This document shows positions 16,361-26,201 of a stretch of 64,000 nt of DNA, one piece after another. The notes beneath the pieces are model-generated. The model did no database searches and had not been told where the DNA came from. It saw only the letters and a program-made list of their open reading frames with translations. The stretch is from Clostridiales bacterium (lineage in GTDB: Bacteria > Bacillota > Clostridia > Oscillospirales > Oscillospiraceae). The stretch is from positions 421,665-485,664 of the forward strand of contig CABIXV010000002.1 of assembly GCA_902362775.1 (NCBI GenBank), read 5' to 3'. Within the stretch, counting starts at the first letter, position 1, and each line of letters opens with the position of its first letter. Position numbers and translations under genes: made by a program.

Positions 16361-19300
16361 TTATTCCTCGTACATCTTCTGCAGACGGGTCAGCTTCTCG
16401 TAGCGCTTCTTGGCGGTCTCCTCGTTCAGGGCGAAGAGCTCCTTGGCGCGGTCGGGGAAGGACCGGGTCAGGCTGGAGTAGCGGGCCTCGTTCATCAGGA
16501 ACTCCTGATAGCCGCCGGCGGGCGCCTTGCTGTCCAGGGTAAAGGGATTCTTGCCCTCCGCCTTGGCAGCGGGGTTGAAGCGGAACAGGTTCCAGTAGCC
16601 GCACTCCACAGCCTTCTTCATCTCAGCCTGGCAGTTGGTCATACCGCCCTTGATAGAGTGCATCTCACAGGGGGCATAGCCGATGATGAGGGAGGGGCCG
16701 TGATAGGCCTCGGCCTCGGCAATGGCCTTCAGTGTCTGGTTGGGGTTGGCACCCATGGCCACCTGGGCCACATAGACGTAGCCGTAGGTCATGGCGATCT
16801 CAGCCAGGCTCTTCTTGGCCACGGTCTTACCGGCGGCGGCAAACTGGGCCACCTGGCCGATGTTAGAGGCCTTGGACGCCTGTCCGCCGGTGTTGGAGTA
16901 CACCTCGGTGTCAAAGACGAAGATATTGACATCCTCGCCGGAGGCCAGGACGTGGTCCACGCCGCCGAAGCCGATGTCGTAAGCCCAGCCGTCGCCGCCG
17001 AAGATCCAGACGGACTTCTTGGCCAGGTAATCCTTCTCCTGGAGGATCTCCGCCACCAGCTTGCAGGCGTCGCACTGACACAGCTTCTCACCCTTGGCCT
17101 GCAGCTCCTTGCCAAACGCCTGGATCTCAGGGTTGGAGTTAGCCAGCAGCTCGTCCACGGTGCACAGGCTGGCCTCCAGAGCGGCCACATAGGCCTTGGC
17201 AGCCTCGCCGTTAGCGGTGCCGTCCTCCATGGTATCCAGCCACTTCTGGGCGGCCTCCTTCAGTTCGGGACGGGCCCACTCCACCGCGATCAGAGCCTCG
17301 GTCTTAGCGGCCAGCCGGTTGCGGATGGCCTTCTGACCCAGATACATACCCAGGCCATGCTCGGCGTTGTCCTCAAACAGAGAGTTGGCCCAGGCGGGAC
17401 CCTTGCCCTCAGCGGTAGTGGCATAGGGAGAGGTAGCGGCGGGGCCGCCCCAGATGGAGGAACAGCCGGTGGCGTTGGAGATATACATCCGGTCGCCGAA
17501 CAGCTGGGTGATCAGGCGGGCATAGGCGGTCTCGGCGCAGCCGGCGCAGGAGCCGGAGAACTCCAGCAGAGGCTTCTTGAACTGGGAGCCCTTAACAGTC
17601 AGGTCAGCCACATCCTCCTTGACGGAAACATTGGCCACCATGTAGTTGAAGGCGTCCTGCTGGGGCAGCTCCTCCTCCTGGCCCACCATGGTCAGGGCGC
17701 TGGTGGGACAGATGTTAGCGCACACGCCGCAGCCCATACAATCCAGGGGGCTGATGGCGATGGAGAACTTGTACTGACCCTTGCCCTTGCCGGCCTTCAC
17801 GTCCACGATCTTGGCGGAAGCGGGAGCCTTGGCGGCCTCCTCCTCAGTCAGGGCAAAGGGACGGATAGTGGCGTGGGGGCAGACATAGGAGCACTGGTTA
17901 CACTGGATACACTTAGAGGAGTCCCAGGTGGGCACGGAGACGGCCACGCCGCGCTTCTCGTAGGCGGCGGCGCCCAGCTCGAAGGTGCCATCCGCATGGG
18001 GCACGAAGGCGGAAACAGGCAGGCTGTCGCCATCCATGCGGTCCACGGGGTCCAGAATGCTGTTGACCATGTCCACCAGCTTGGCGGGGCCAGTGTGCTT
18101 GCTGACCTTGACCTCGTCCTTGGCGTTCTTCCAGTCGGCGGGCACATCGTACTTCTTGAAAGCAGTGGCGCCCAGGTCGATGGCCTTGTGGTTCATGTCC
18201 ACGATATCCTGGCCTTTCTTCAGGTAGGACTTGGTGGCGGCATCCTTCATATACTGGATGGCCTCCTCCTGGGGCATGACCTTGGCCAGAGTAAAGAAGG
18301 CGGACTGGAGAATGGTGTTGGTACGCTTGCCCATGCCGATCTGCTGGGCCAGGTCGATGGCGTTGATGGTATACAGCTGGATATCGTTCTCGGCAATATA
18401 CCGCTTGGCCTCGGCAGACAGGTGGTGGGCCAGCTCCTCGTCAGACCACTGGCAGTTGATCATAAACACGCCGCCGGGCTTGACGTCACGGACCATGGGG
18501 AAGTCCTTGGTCACATAGGAGGGGTTGTGGCAGGCCACAAAGTCGGCCTTATTGATATAGTAGGGGGAGCGGATGGGCTTATCGCCGAAGCGCAGGTGGC
18601 TGATGGTCACACCACCGGTCTTCTTGGAGTCATACTGGAAATAAGCCTGCACGTACTTGTCGGTGTGGTCGCCGATGATCTTGATGGAGTTCTTGTTGGC
18701 GCCCACAGTGCCGTCGCCGCCCAGACCCCAGAACTTGCACTCGATGGTGCCTTCCGCGGCGGTGTTGGGCGCCTTGTGCTCCTCCAGGGAGCTGCCGGTC
18801 ACGTCGTCCACGATGCCCATAGTGAAGTGGTCCTTGGGCTTGTCCTGAGACAGGTTCTCATACACAGCAAAGACGCTCTTGGGCGGGGTGTCCTTGGAGC
18901 CCAAGCCGTAGCGGCCGCCCACGACCACCTTATCGGTGATGCCGGCGCCAGCCAGAGCGGTAATGACATCCAGGTACAGGGGATCGCCCAGGGCTCCGGG
19001 CTCCTTGGTGCGGTCCAGAACAGCGATCTTCTTGGCGGTGGCGGGAATGGCGGCAATCAGCTTGTCCGCCTTGAAGGGGCGGTACAGACGGACCTTGATC
19101 AGGCCAACCTTCTCACCGTGGGCATTCAGGTAGTCAATGACCTCCTCCGCCACGTCGCAGATGGAGCCCATGGCGATGATGACCCGGTCGGCATCGGGAG
19201 CGCCATAGTAGTTGAACAGCTGGTAGTTGGTGCCCAGCTTGGCGTTGATCTTGCCCATGTACTCCTCAACGATCTCAGGAAGAGCGTCATAGTACTTGTT

Positions 19301-19996
19301 GCAGGCCTCGCGGTGCTGGAAGAAGATATCGCCGTTCTCGTGGGAGCCGCGCATGGTGGGATGCTCAGGGTTCAGCGCACGCTTGCGGAAGTCAGCCACG
19401 GCGTCCATGTCCACCATCTCAGCCAGGTCGGCATAGTCCCAGATGGCAACCTTCTGGATCTCGTGGGAAGTACGGAAGCCGTCGAAGAAGTTGATAAAGG
19501 GGACGCGGCCCTTGATGGCGGACAGGTGGGCCACAGGAGCCAGGTCCATGACCTCCTGCACGTTGCCCTCAGCCAGCATGGCGAAGCCGGTCTGGCGGCA
19601 GGCCATAACGTCGGAGTGGTCGCCAAAGATATTCAGGGACTGAGCGGCCACGGTACGGGCGGATACATGGAACACCGCGGGCAGCAGCTCGCCGGCGATC
19701 TTGTACATATTGGGGATCATCAGCAGCAGGCCCTGGGAGGCGGTGTAGGTGGTAGTCAGGGCGCCCGCGTTCAGAGAGCCGTGGACAGTACCGGCGGCAC
19801 CAGCCTCAGACTGCATCTCGATCACCTTGACAGTGGTGCCAAAGATGTTCTTCTGGCCCTGGGCCGCCCACTGATCCACATAGTCGGCCATAGGACTGGA
19901 CGGGGTAATGGGGTAGATGCCGGCCACTTCGGTGAAGGCGTAGCTGACATATGCCGCAGCATTGTTGCCGTCCATGGTTTTGAATTTTCTTGCCAT
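16361..19996 (-). CDS. nifJ: Pyruvate:ferredoxin (flavodoxin) oxidoreductase
   Basis: Single-chain PFOR of 1211 residues, converting pyruvate and CoA to acetyl-CoA, CO2 and reduced ferredoxin. N-terminal AAAYVSYAFTEVAGIYPITPSSPMAD is the domain I/VI signature. Two [4Fe-4S] motifs, CIQCNQCSYVCP (about residue 690) and CMGCGVCANICP (about 752), form the ferredoxin domain. SCAGCAETAYARL and GGDGWAYDIGFGGVDHV (about residue 1000) bind the third cluster and thiamine diphosphate. All domains are in the order of a complete homodimeric PFOR. ATG with AAAGTAGGGA upstream; the transcript has a long structured leader. Confidence 0.97.
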   Translation of the reverse strand: MARKFKTMDGNNAAAYVSYAFTEVAGIYPITPSSPMADYVDQWAAQGQKNIFGTTVKVIEMQSEAGAAGTVHGSLNAGALTTTYTASQGLLLMIPNMYKIAGELLPAVFHVSARTVAAQSLNIFGDHSDVMACRQTGFAMLAEGNVQEVMDLAPVAHLSAIKGRVPFINFFDGFRTSHEIQKVAIWDYADLAEMVDMDAVADFRKRALNPEHPTMRGSHENGDIFFQHREACNKYYDALPEIVEEYMGKINAKLGTNYQLFNYYGAPDADRVIIAMGSICDVAEEVIDYLNAHGEKVGLIKVRLYRPFKADKLIAAIPATAKKIAVLDRTKEPGALGDPLYLDVITALAGAGITDKVVVGGRYGLGSKDTPPKSVFAVYENLSQDKPKDHFTMGIVDDVTGSSLEEHKAPNTAAEGTIECKFWGLGGDGTVGANKNSIKIIGDHTDKYVQAYFQYDSKKTGGVTISHLRFGDKPIRSPYYINKADFVACHNPSYVTKDFPMVRDVKPGGVFMINCQWSDEELAHHLSAEAKRYIAENDIQLYTINAIDLAQQIGMGKRTNTILQSAFFTLAKVMPQEEAIQYMKDAATKSYLKKGQDIVDMNHKAIDLGATAFKKYDVPADWKNAKDEVKVSKHTGPAKLVDMVNSILDPVDRMDGDSLPVSAFVPHADGTFELGAAAYEKRGVAVSVPTWDSSKCIQCNQCSYVCPHATIRPFALTEEEAAKAPASAKIVDVKAGKGKGQYKFSIAISPLDCMGCGVCANICPTSALTMVGQEEELPQQDAFNYMVANVSVKEDVADLTVKGSQFKKPLLEFSGSCAGCAETAYARLITQLFGDRMYISNATGCSSIWGGPAATSPYATTAEGKGPAWANSLFEDNAEHGLGMYLGQKAIRNRLAAKTEALIAVEWARPELKEAAQKWLDTMEDGTANGEAAKAYVAALEASLCTVDELLANSNPEIQAFGKELQAKGEKLCQCDACKLVAEILQEKDYLAKKSVWIFGGDGWAYDIGFGGVDHVLASGEDVNIFVFDTEVYSNTGGQASKASNIGQVAQFAAAGKTVAKKSLAEIAMTYGYVYVAQVAMGANPNQTLKAIAEAEAYHGPSLIIGYAPCEMHSIKGGMTNCQAEMKKAVECGYWNLFRFNPAAKAEGKNPFTLDSKAPAGGYQEFLMNEARYSSLTRSFPDRAKELFALNEETAKKRYEKLTRLQKMYEE

Positions 19997-20366
19997 GAGA
20001 GTTCCCTACTTTCTTCATATTTTGGCGGACGGGCGGGGAACGCTCGTCCATGTTCCAGACATTTCTGCCCTAAGCATGCCAATGCCCCGCCCTGTAAAAC
20101 GCCTATGATAGTTATAGGTGTTTTCTTATGGGAGCACATGACAGTGCCGCCCCCCGGCAGTAGGGGAGCGGAGCAGTATTCTTGACCGCTCCTAGTTTAT
20201 CATTTTTTCCCCCGTTTGTAAATCCAATGGATGAAATTTTTCTTGCTTTTTTCCTCGACATATATAGAAAAAGCTATACCTTCCATTGAAATTTTTGGGA
20301 GAAACAAGTAAAATAGAAATCAAGCAACCCATCCGGGCCTTCGGCCCGGCAACAGGAGGTTTTCCC
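19997..20366. other. Divergent regulatory region between nifJ and comM
   Basis: 370 bp without a gene. It holds the nifJ promoter and two hairpins inside the nifJ 5' leader: GGAGCGG/CCGCTCC (stem arms at 20166-20172 and 20186-20192) and ACACCTAT/ATAGGCGT (around 20098-20121, minus strand, followed by TTTT). The GGAGCGG hairpin is followed on the plus strand by a T-rich run. No RNA family was recognised, and no firm comM promoter could be assigned. Confidence 0.5.
20194..20222 (-). promoter_or_regulatory. Promoter for nifJ
   Basis: On the minus strand TTTACA, 17-bp spacer, TAAACT. It predicts a leader of nearly 190 nt before the PFOR start codon. Confidence 0.6.
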
Positions 20367-21875
20367 ATGGTCTTCACCATCCGTTCCCTGGGGCTCCATG
20401 GAGTGTCCGGCTATTCTGTTTCCGCCGAATGTGATCTGTCCAGCGGACTGCCCGCCTTCAATGTGGTGGGCCTCCCCGACGCTGCTGTCAACGAGGCCAG
20501 AGACCGGGTAAGGGCGGCCATCAAAAACTGCGGCTTCACCTTCCCGGTGAGCCGCATCACCGTCAATCTGGCGCCCGCCCATGTGAAAAAGTCCGGCACT
20601 CTCTACGACCTCCCCATTTTGGTGGGAATCCTGTGCGCCGGCGGCCAACTGAAGCTGCGGGACCGGGACTGCGCCTTTGTGGGGGAGCTCTCCCTTTCAG
20701 GGGAGCTGCGGCCCTGCGCTGGGATGCTGCCTATGGCCCTACAGGCCAAGCGTGAGGGCATCCGCGCCCTCTTCGTCCCAGAGGATAACGCTGCCGAGGC
20801 CACTCTGGCCGATGGTCCCGCCGTCTACCCTGTACGGGATGTGGCCCAGCTGGTACGCCACCTGTCCGGCGAGGAAGCCATCATCCCCGCGCCCCCGTGG
20901 TCCCCCTCCCCGGAATCCGACTGCTGCCCCGACTTCTCCGAGGTGAAGGGGCAGGACCTGGTAAAGCGGGCTCTGGAGATTGCCGCTGCCGGGGGGCACA
21001 ATGTACTCATGTCCGGCCCACCAGGCTCCGGCAAGTCCATGCTGGCCCGCCGACTGCCCTCTATTCTGCCTGCCATGTCCCGGCAGGAAGCGCTGGAGAC
21101 CACTGAGATTCACTCGGTAATGGGCCTGACCTCCAGAGAGCGGCCCCTGATCGATATCAGACCCTTCCGCTCCCCTCACCACACCGTATCCCCTATGGGA
21201 ATGGCGGGGGGCGGCTCCAATCCCCGGCCAGGTGAAATTTCTCTTGCACACAACGGCGTGCTTTTTTTGGACGAGCTGCCCGAGTTCCCCAAGGAGGTGC
21301 TGGAGGTGCTGCGCCAGCCCCTGGAGGACGGCCAGGTCCAGATCTCCCGGGCCTCCGGCACAGTCACCTATCCCAGCCGGTTCATGCTGGTATGCGCCAT
21401 GAACCCCTGCAAATGCGGCTGGTACGGCCACCCCTCCGGCCGATGCCGGTGTACGGAGCACGAGGTAAAAAAGTATCTCTCCCGCCTGTCCGGCCCCCTG
21501 CTGGACCGTATCGACCTCTTTGTTCAGGTGGATGCCCTGAATTTTGAGGAGCTGTCCCAGCGGGAGCAGGCAGAGCCATCCTCCGCGATCAAGGCCCGGG
21601 TGGACCGGGCCAGAGCGGTACAGACCCGCCGAAGCGGCTCCCCCTGCAATTCCCAGCTGGGCCGGGTGGAGTTGGACCGCTTCTGTGCCCTGGATGAAGA
21701 CTGCCAAAAGCTGATGCGGGGAGCCTTCGACCGCCTTGGGCTCACCGCCCGGAGCTATGACCGAATCCTGCGGGTGGCCCGGACCATCGCCGATCTGGAG
21801 AGAAGCGAGACCATCCAGCCCCCACACTTGGCCGAGGCCCTGCAGTTCCGCCCACCGGAGTACCTGCGGCGGTGA
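20367..21875 (+). CDS. comM: YifB/ComM-family AAA+ Mg-chelatase-like ATPase
   Basis: A 502-residue protein. The N-terminal ChlI-like domain (GLPAFNVVGLPDAAVNEARDRVRAA) precedes an AAA+ module with Walker A GPPGSGKSM around residue 219, Walker B HNGVLFLDELPEF and a sensor region. A Cys-rich loop CAMNPCKCGWYGHPSGRCRC and the C-terminal Mg_chelatase_C domain follow. In Vibrio and Haemophilus ComM is a branch-migration helicase acting in DNA uptake; a recombination role here is by analogy. ATG at 20367 with AGGAGG upstream is preferred to an ATG 27 codons earlier. Confidence 0.92.
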   Translation: MVFTIRSLGLHGVSGYSVSAECDLSSGLPAFNVVGLPDAAVNEARDRVRAAIKNCGFTFPVSRITVNLAPAHVKKSGTLYDLPILVGILCAGGQLKLRDRDCAFVGELSLSGELRPCAGMLPMALQAKREGIRALFVPEDNAAEATLADGPAVYPVRDVAQLVRHLSGEEAIIPAPPWSPSPESDCCPDFSEVKGQDLVKRALEIAAAGGHNVLMSGPPGSGKSMLARRLPSILPAMSRQEALETTEIHSVMGLTSRERPLIDIRPFRSPHHTVSPMGMAGGGSNPRPGEISLAHNGVLFLDELPEFPKEVLEVLRQPLEDGQVQISRASGTVTYPSRFMLVCAMNPCKCGWYGHPSGRCRCTEHEVKKYLSRLSGPLLDRIDLFVQVDALNFEELSQREQAEPSSAIKARVDRARAVQTRRSGSPCNSQLGRVELDRFCALDEDCQKLMRGAFDRLGLTARSYDRILRVARTIADLERSETIQPPHLAEALQFRPPEYLRR

Positions 21876-21928
21876 GGTAAAACCAGGGTGTTCCCCCGAT
21901 TACTTGGAAATTTATGGAGGAATATACC

Positions 21929-22387
21929 ATGAAATTAAAAAATCCCATGCTGGTGGTGAGGGACATTGATCAGTCTGTGGAATTTTATAACAGGGTGTTT
22001 GGGCTCCATGTAATTATGGATTTTGGCGCGAATAAGACCTTAACAGGCGGTCTGGCCCTCCAGACCGCGGAAACCTATCAGGAATTTATCGGAGACAGGG
22101 CCATCTCCTTCGGCGGCAACAACTTCGAGCTCTACTTTGAAGAAGATGATTTTGACCAGTTTGCTGACCGGCTCAAGGGGTTCCAGGTGGACTATGTACA
22201 CCCCGTCAAGGAGCATAGGTGGGGACAGCGCGTGGTCCGCTTCTATGACCCTGACCGGCATATCATTGAGGTCGGGGAAAATATGAAGGCGGTCTGCAGG
22301 CGCTTTCTGGCCAGTGGGATGACGCCAGACCAAGTCGCTGTCCGAATGGACGTACCTATGAAATTCGTAAACGCCTGCCTGCGGTGA
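21929..22387 (+). CDS. VOC (glyoxalase/bleomycin-resistance) family protein
   Basis: 152 residues with one vicinal-oxygen-chelate fold: KNPMLVVRDIDQSVEFYNRVFGL at the N-terminus, NNFELYFEEDDFDQFADRL, then HRWGQRVVRFYDPDRHIIEVGE with the C-terminal metal-ligand Glu. The tail (RRFLASGMTPDQVAVRMDVPMKFVNACL) looks like an added small helical domain. ATG at 21929 with GGAGG ten bases upstream. Substrate unknown. Confidence 0.82.
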   Translation: MKLKNPMLVVRDIDQSVEFYNRVFGLHVIMDFGANKTLTGGLALQTAETYQEFIGDRAISFGGNNFELYFEEDDFDQFADRLKGFQVDYVHPVKEHRWGQRVVRFYDPDRHIIEVGENMKAVCRRFLASGMTPDQVAVRMDVPMKFVNACLR

Positions 22388-22409
22388 TCCTACATACCGA
22401 TGCTCCCCC

Positions 22410-22438
22410 TTGTCCCCCGGAAAAAAATCTGCTATGAT
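22410..22438 (+). promoter_or_regulatory. Promoter for thiI
   Basis: TTGTCC, 17-bp spacer, TATGAT with an upstream TGC giving an extended -10. It lies inside a possible longer reading frame and so argues for the ATG at 22481 as thiI start. Confidence 0.7.
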
Positions 22439-22480
22439 GGTTTAATCACCAGTGTTCAACAGGAAAGGAACCGACCAAAT

Positions 22481-23647
22481 ATGAATGAAATGATTTTGCT
22501 CAAGCTGGGCGAGCTGGTCCTGAAGGGTCTGAACCGCCGCAGCTTTGAGGATAAGCTCCAGGCCAACATCCACCGCCGCTTAAACGGCCTGGGCCAGTTC
22601 CGGGTATATACCCGCCAATCCACCACCTATGTGGAGCCCATGAATGCGGACTGCGACATGGACGGGGCCTGGGAGGCCATGAAAAAAGTCTTTGGAGTCG
22701 TGGGGCTGTCCCGGGCCCGCTCCTGTGAGAAGGACAAGGACGCCATCCTGGCCGCCTGCCGGGAGTATCTGGACAGCCAGCTTCACTCCGCCAAAACCTT
22801 TAAGGTAGAGACCAAGCGGGCGGACAAGACCTTTCCCATGACCTCTATCCAGGTAAGCCAGTATGTGGGCGGTGAGCTCCATGAGGCCTATGACAATCTG
22901 GAAGTGGACGTCCATCACCCGGAGCTGACCGTCTATGTGGAGATTCGGGACTACGCCGCCTTCGTCCACGCCGACCCGGAGCCAGGCGCGGGCGGCCTGC
23001 CGGTGGGCATCAACGGCAGAGCGGTATCCCTGCTGTCCGGCGGCATTGACTCGCCAGTGGCCTCCTGGATGATTGCCAAGCGGGGCGTCGCACTGGAGAT
23101 GGTCCACTTCTTTTCCTACCCCTATACCTCCCCGGAGGCCAAGGAGAAGGTGCTGGAGCTGGCCCGGCTGCTCACTCCCTGGTGCGGGCGGCTCACGGTC
23201 CATGTGGTCCCCTTCACCGCCATCCAGGAGGAGCTGCGCCGCTCCTGCCCGGAGGAGCTGTTCACCATCATCATGCGCCGGTTCATGATGCGCATCTCCC
23301 AGGAGGTGGCCAAACGGTGCGGCGCCAAGGCCCTGGTCACTGGTGAGTGTCTGGGCCAGGTGGCCAGCCAGACCATGGAGGCGATGAACGTCACGGGGGC
23401 TGTGGCCGCCCTGCCTGTTCTGCGGCCAGTCGTGGGGCTGGACAAGGAGGAGATTGTCCAGATCGCCCGGAAGATCGGCACCTTTGAGACCTCCATCCTG
23501 CCCTACGAGGACTGCTGCACCGTTTTTACTCCCCGGCACCCCCGGCTCCGCCCCATTCTCACCGAGGTGGAGGCGGCGGAGGAAAAGCTGGACGTCGACG
23601 CCATGGTCCAGGCGGCGGTGGAGGGCATTGAGCGCGTCCAAGTCTGA
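22481..23647 (+). CDS. thiI: tRNA uracil 4-sulfurtransferase
   Basis: Makes 4-thiouridine in tRNA and can supply sulfur for thiamine. N-terminal ferredoxin-like and THUMP domains (LLKLGELVLKGLNRRSFEDKL, then KTFKVETKRADKTFPMTS) precede the PP-loop ATPase SLLSGGIDSPVASWM around residue 185; SYPYTSPEAKEKV and CLGQVASQTMEAM are also typical. 388 residues, without the C-terminal rhodanese domain of enterobacterial ThiI, as in most Firmicutes. A GNAT gene follows closely. Confidence 0.94.
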   Translation: MNEMILLKLGELVLKGLNRRSFEDKLQANIHRRLNGLGQFRVYTRQSTTYVEPMNADCDMDGAWEAMKKVFGVVGLSRARSCEKDKDAILAACREYLDSQLHSAKTFKVETKRADKTFPMTSIQVSQYVGGELHEAYDNLEVDVHHPELTVYVEIRDYAAFVHADPEPGAGGLPVGINGRAVSLLSGGIDSPVASWMIAKRGVALEMVHFFSYPYTSPEAKEKVLELARLLTPWCGRLTVHVVPFTAIQEELRRSCPEELFTIIMRRFMMRISQEVAKRCGAKALVTGECLGQVASQTMEAMNVTGAVAALPVLRPVVGLDKEEIVQIARKIGTFETSILPYEDCCTVFTPRHPRLRPILTEVEAAEEKLDVDAMVQAAVEGIERVQV

Positions 23648-23676
23648 TGGAAAGAGGGAAAGGAGCACGGTCAGCC

Positions 23677-24264
23677 ATGACAATCCGACTTGCTGTCCCT
23701 GGAGATGCTCTGGCTCTGTTGGAGATTTACCGTCAGTATATTCAGACCCCCATTACCTTTGAATATGAGCTGCCCACCTTGGAGGAATTTACCCGGCGCA
23801 TTTCCGATGCGTTGAAACAATACCCCTATCTGGTGCTGGAGGACCAGGGCAGGCTGTTGGGCTACACCTACGCCCATCCAGAGCGTGAGTGGAAGGCCTA
23901 TCAGTGGAACGCGGAGCTGTCCATCTATTTGGCCCCTGCCGCTGTTGGAAAGGGCTATGGCAGACGGCTGTACCAAGCTCTGCTGGACCTTTTGTCCCTT
24001 CAGGGCGTCCGTACCGTATACGGGGTTGTGACCTCTCCGAACCCGGCCAGCGAGGCCCTCCAAAAATCCCTGGGCTTCCGGCTGATTGGCGTACATAAAA
24101 ATACCGGCTACAAGGCTGGTCAGTGGCGAGACGTGCTGTGGTTTGAGAAGAGTCTGGCTCCCTACGACGCGGACCCCCAGCCTGTCCTCCCTTTCTGCCA
24201 GCTTGACCAGCAGCAGGTAGATCGGGTGCTGGCCGCTTACGGTCACGAGGATACACCGGCATAG
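23677..24264 (+). CDS. GNAT-family N-acetyltransferase (phosphinothricin-acetyltransferase-like)
   Basis: About 195 residues: TIRLAVPGDALALLEIYRQY at the start, TFEYELPTLEEFTRRI, then the acetyl-CoA loop YLAPAAVGKGYGRRLYQAL and NPASEALQKSLGFRLIGVHKNTGYKAGQWRDVLWFEK, the arrangement of PAT/YncA-type enzymes. ATG at 23677 with AAAGGAG upstream; an ATG at 23647 overlapping the thiI stop is a weaker alternative. Its last codons form part of its own terminator stem. Confidence 0.82.
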   Translation: MTIRLAVPGDALALLEIYRQYIQTPITFEYELPTLEEFTRRISDALKQYPYLVLEDQGRLLGYTYAHPEREWKAYQWNAELSIYLAPAAVGKGYGRRLYQALLDLLSLQGVRTVYGVVTSPNPASEALQKSLGFRLIGVHKNTGYKAGQWRDVLWFEKSLAPYDADPQPVLPFCQLDQQQVDRVLAAYGHEDTPA

Positions 24265-24279
24265 CCGGTGGATCTTTTT
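24254..24279 (+). terminator. Terminator of the thiI-GNAT unit
   Basis: CACCGGC / GCCGGTG stem with loop ATA, followed by GATCTTTTT. It overlaps the last codons of the GNAT gene. Confidence 0.75.
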
Positions 24280-24286
24280 GTATACA

Positions 24287-24320
24287 AAAAGGCAGGACCG
24301 CTTCAGCGGTCCTGCCTTTT
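24287..24320. terminator. Distal terminator of eno (bidirectional)
   Basis: Perfect 16-bp stem AAAAGGCAGGACCGCT / AGCGGTCCTGCCTTTT. It sits just beyond the detached second copy of the eno 3' end, where the eno terminator would be expected if that copy were the original gene end. Confidence 0.9.
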
Positions 24321-24331
24321 AACGTAAAATT

Positions 24332-24387
24332 GCTTACTTCAAGTTGAAGAATGCCTTCATACCGGGGTACTCGGCGATGTCGCCCAG
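24332..24387 (-). pseudogene. Detached second copy of the eno 3' end (last 17 codons plus stop)
   Basis: 52 of 56 bases match 24591-24646, the true end of eno. Both encode [17 protein letters not shown] and a TAA. The four differences are all synonymous (GGT/GGC, GCA/GCC, AAC/AAT, TTG/CTG). There is no start codon, so it is a gene remnant rather than a gene. It lies 203 bp from the intact eno end, with its own terminator beyond it. Confidence 0.9.
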
Positions 24388-24590
24388 CACCCAATATGCA
24401 CCCGGCGCACATTGGGGACCCGAAGGCTTAAAATGCTCGGCGGAAATGAATTCCGCCTGCGCCAAGGTTTTCGCCTTTGCGAAAACGCTTGTACGCGCTG
24501 CGCGCGCCCCATCTGCGATGGGGCCCCAAGGAGCTGGGCGACGGGAAAAGCAAAGCCGCCCGTTGGGCGGCTTTGCTCGGAAGCTTGGAA
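24388..24590 (-). repeat. Hairpin-rich insert between the two eno 3' ends
   Basis: 203 bp without a gene. In plus-strand order it holds hairpin I CCCAAT/ATTGGG (24390-24416) and GGGGACCC (24414-24421). After exactly 14 bases comes hairpin II GGCGGAA/TTCCGCC with loop ATGAA (24439-24457). GTTTTCGC/GCGAAAAC (24467-24485), a GCCCCATC/GATGGGGC hairpin and finally the proximal eno terminator follow. The first part matches the insert beyond gpmI in spacing and structure. Confidence 0.7.
24545..24577 (-). terminator. Proximal terminator of eno
   Basis: AGCAAAGCCGCCC / GGGCGGCTTTGCT stem with loop AAC on the minus strand, then TTTCCC. It is 14 bp beyond the eno stop and inside the insert. Confidence 0.85.
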
Positions 24591-24592
24591 GC

Positions 24593-25900
<1,308 letters not shown>

Positions 25901-25931
25901 TTATCTCCTTTCATTTTTCCGGCGGCACGCC

Positions 25932-25997
25932 GGGCGGTACAGGCCGCCCCTGCTATTGAACGCCGCCGGTATCCGTAGGGGCGGCCTGTGGCCGCCC
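25932..25997. repeat. Long GC-rich inverted repeat (MITE/REP-like) upstream of eno
   Basis: GGGCGGTACAGGCCGCCCCT (25932-25951) pairs almost fully with AGGGGCGGCCTGTGGCCGCCC (25977-25997) around a 25-base loop. It occupies most of the eno-gpmI spacer and resembles the short interspersed palindromes common in Oscillospiraceae intergenic DNA (from memory, not checked). It could fold in the gpmI-eno transcript. Confidence 0.7.
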
Positions 25998-26005
25998 GAA
26001 TACGC

Positions 26006-26053
26006 TCAGGTCACAATCAGGGTCTCCCCATCCATCTCTGCCGGCTTTTCCAG
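26006..26053 (-). pseudogene. Detached second copy of the gpmI 3' end (last 15 codons plus stop)
   Basis: 47 of 48 bases match 26202-26249, the end of gpmI, encoding LEKPAEMDGETLIVT and TGA. The single difference (CCG/CCA) is synonymous. It has no start codon and is separated from the intact gene by a 148-bp insert. Confidence 0.9.
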
Positions 26054-26201
26054 CTTTCCCAAACGGGCAGGCCCGTTTGGGGGCCCTTTGATTTTGAGTC
26101 CTCGGGGCAAATAAATTGCCCCTCCGGAAATTCCTCGCTCCGCTCAGAATTTAACCGGCCTGGAAAAGCCCCTTTGGCTTGGAACTTCAACTTCCCCGGG
26201 A
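26054..26201 (-). repeat. Hairpin-rich insert between the two gpmI 3' ends
   Basis: 148 bp, no gene. In plus-strand order: hairpin I CCCAAACGGGC/GCCCGTTTGGG (26058-26081), GGGGGCCC (26079-26086), 14 bases, hairpin II GGGGCAA/TTGCCCC with loop ATAAA (26104-26122), then a GGAAATTCC palindrome and an AT-rich stretch. A 14-base block, 26157-26170, is the exact reverse complement of 26239-26252 inside gpmI. Confidence 0.7.

Noticed and set aside
16289..20185. A 1298-codon plus-strand reading frame opposite nifJ, rich in Gly, Leu, Val and His
   Set aside because: It is the antisense shadow of a high-GC gene whose minus-strand product is an unambiguous complete PFOR; no family motif or ribosome site. 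The same applies to long frames opposite eno, gpmI, purF and ftsH.
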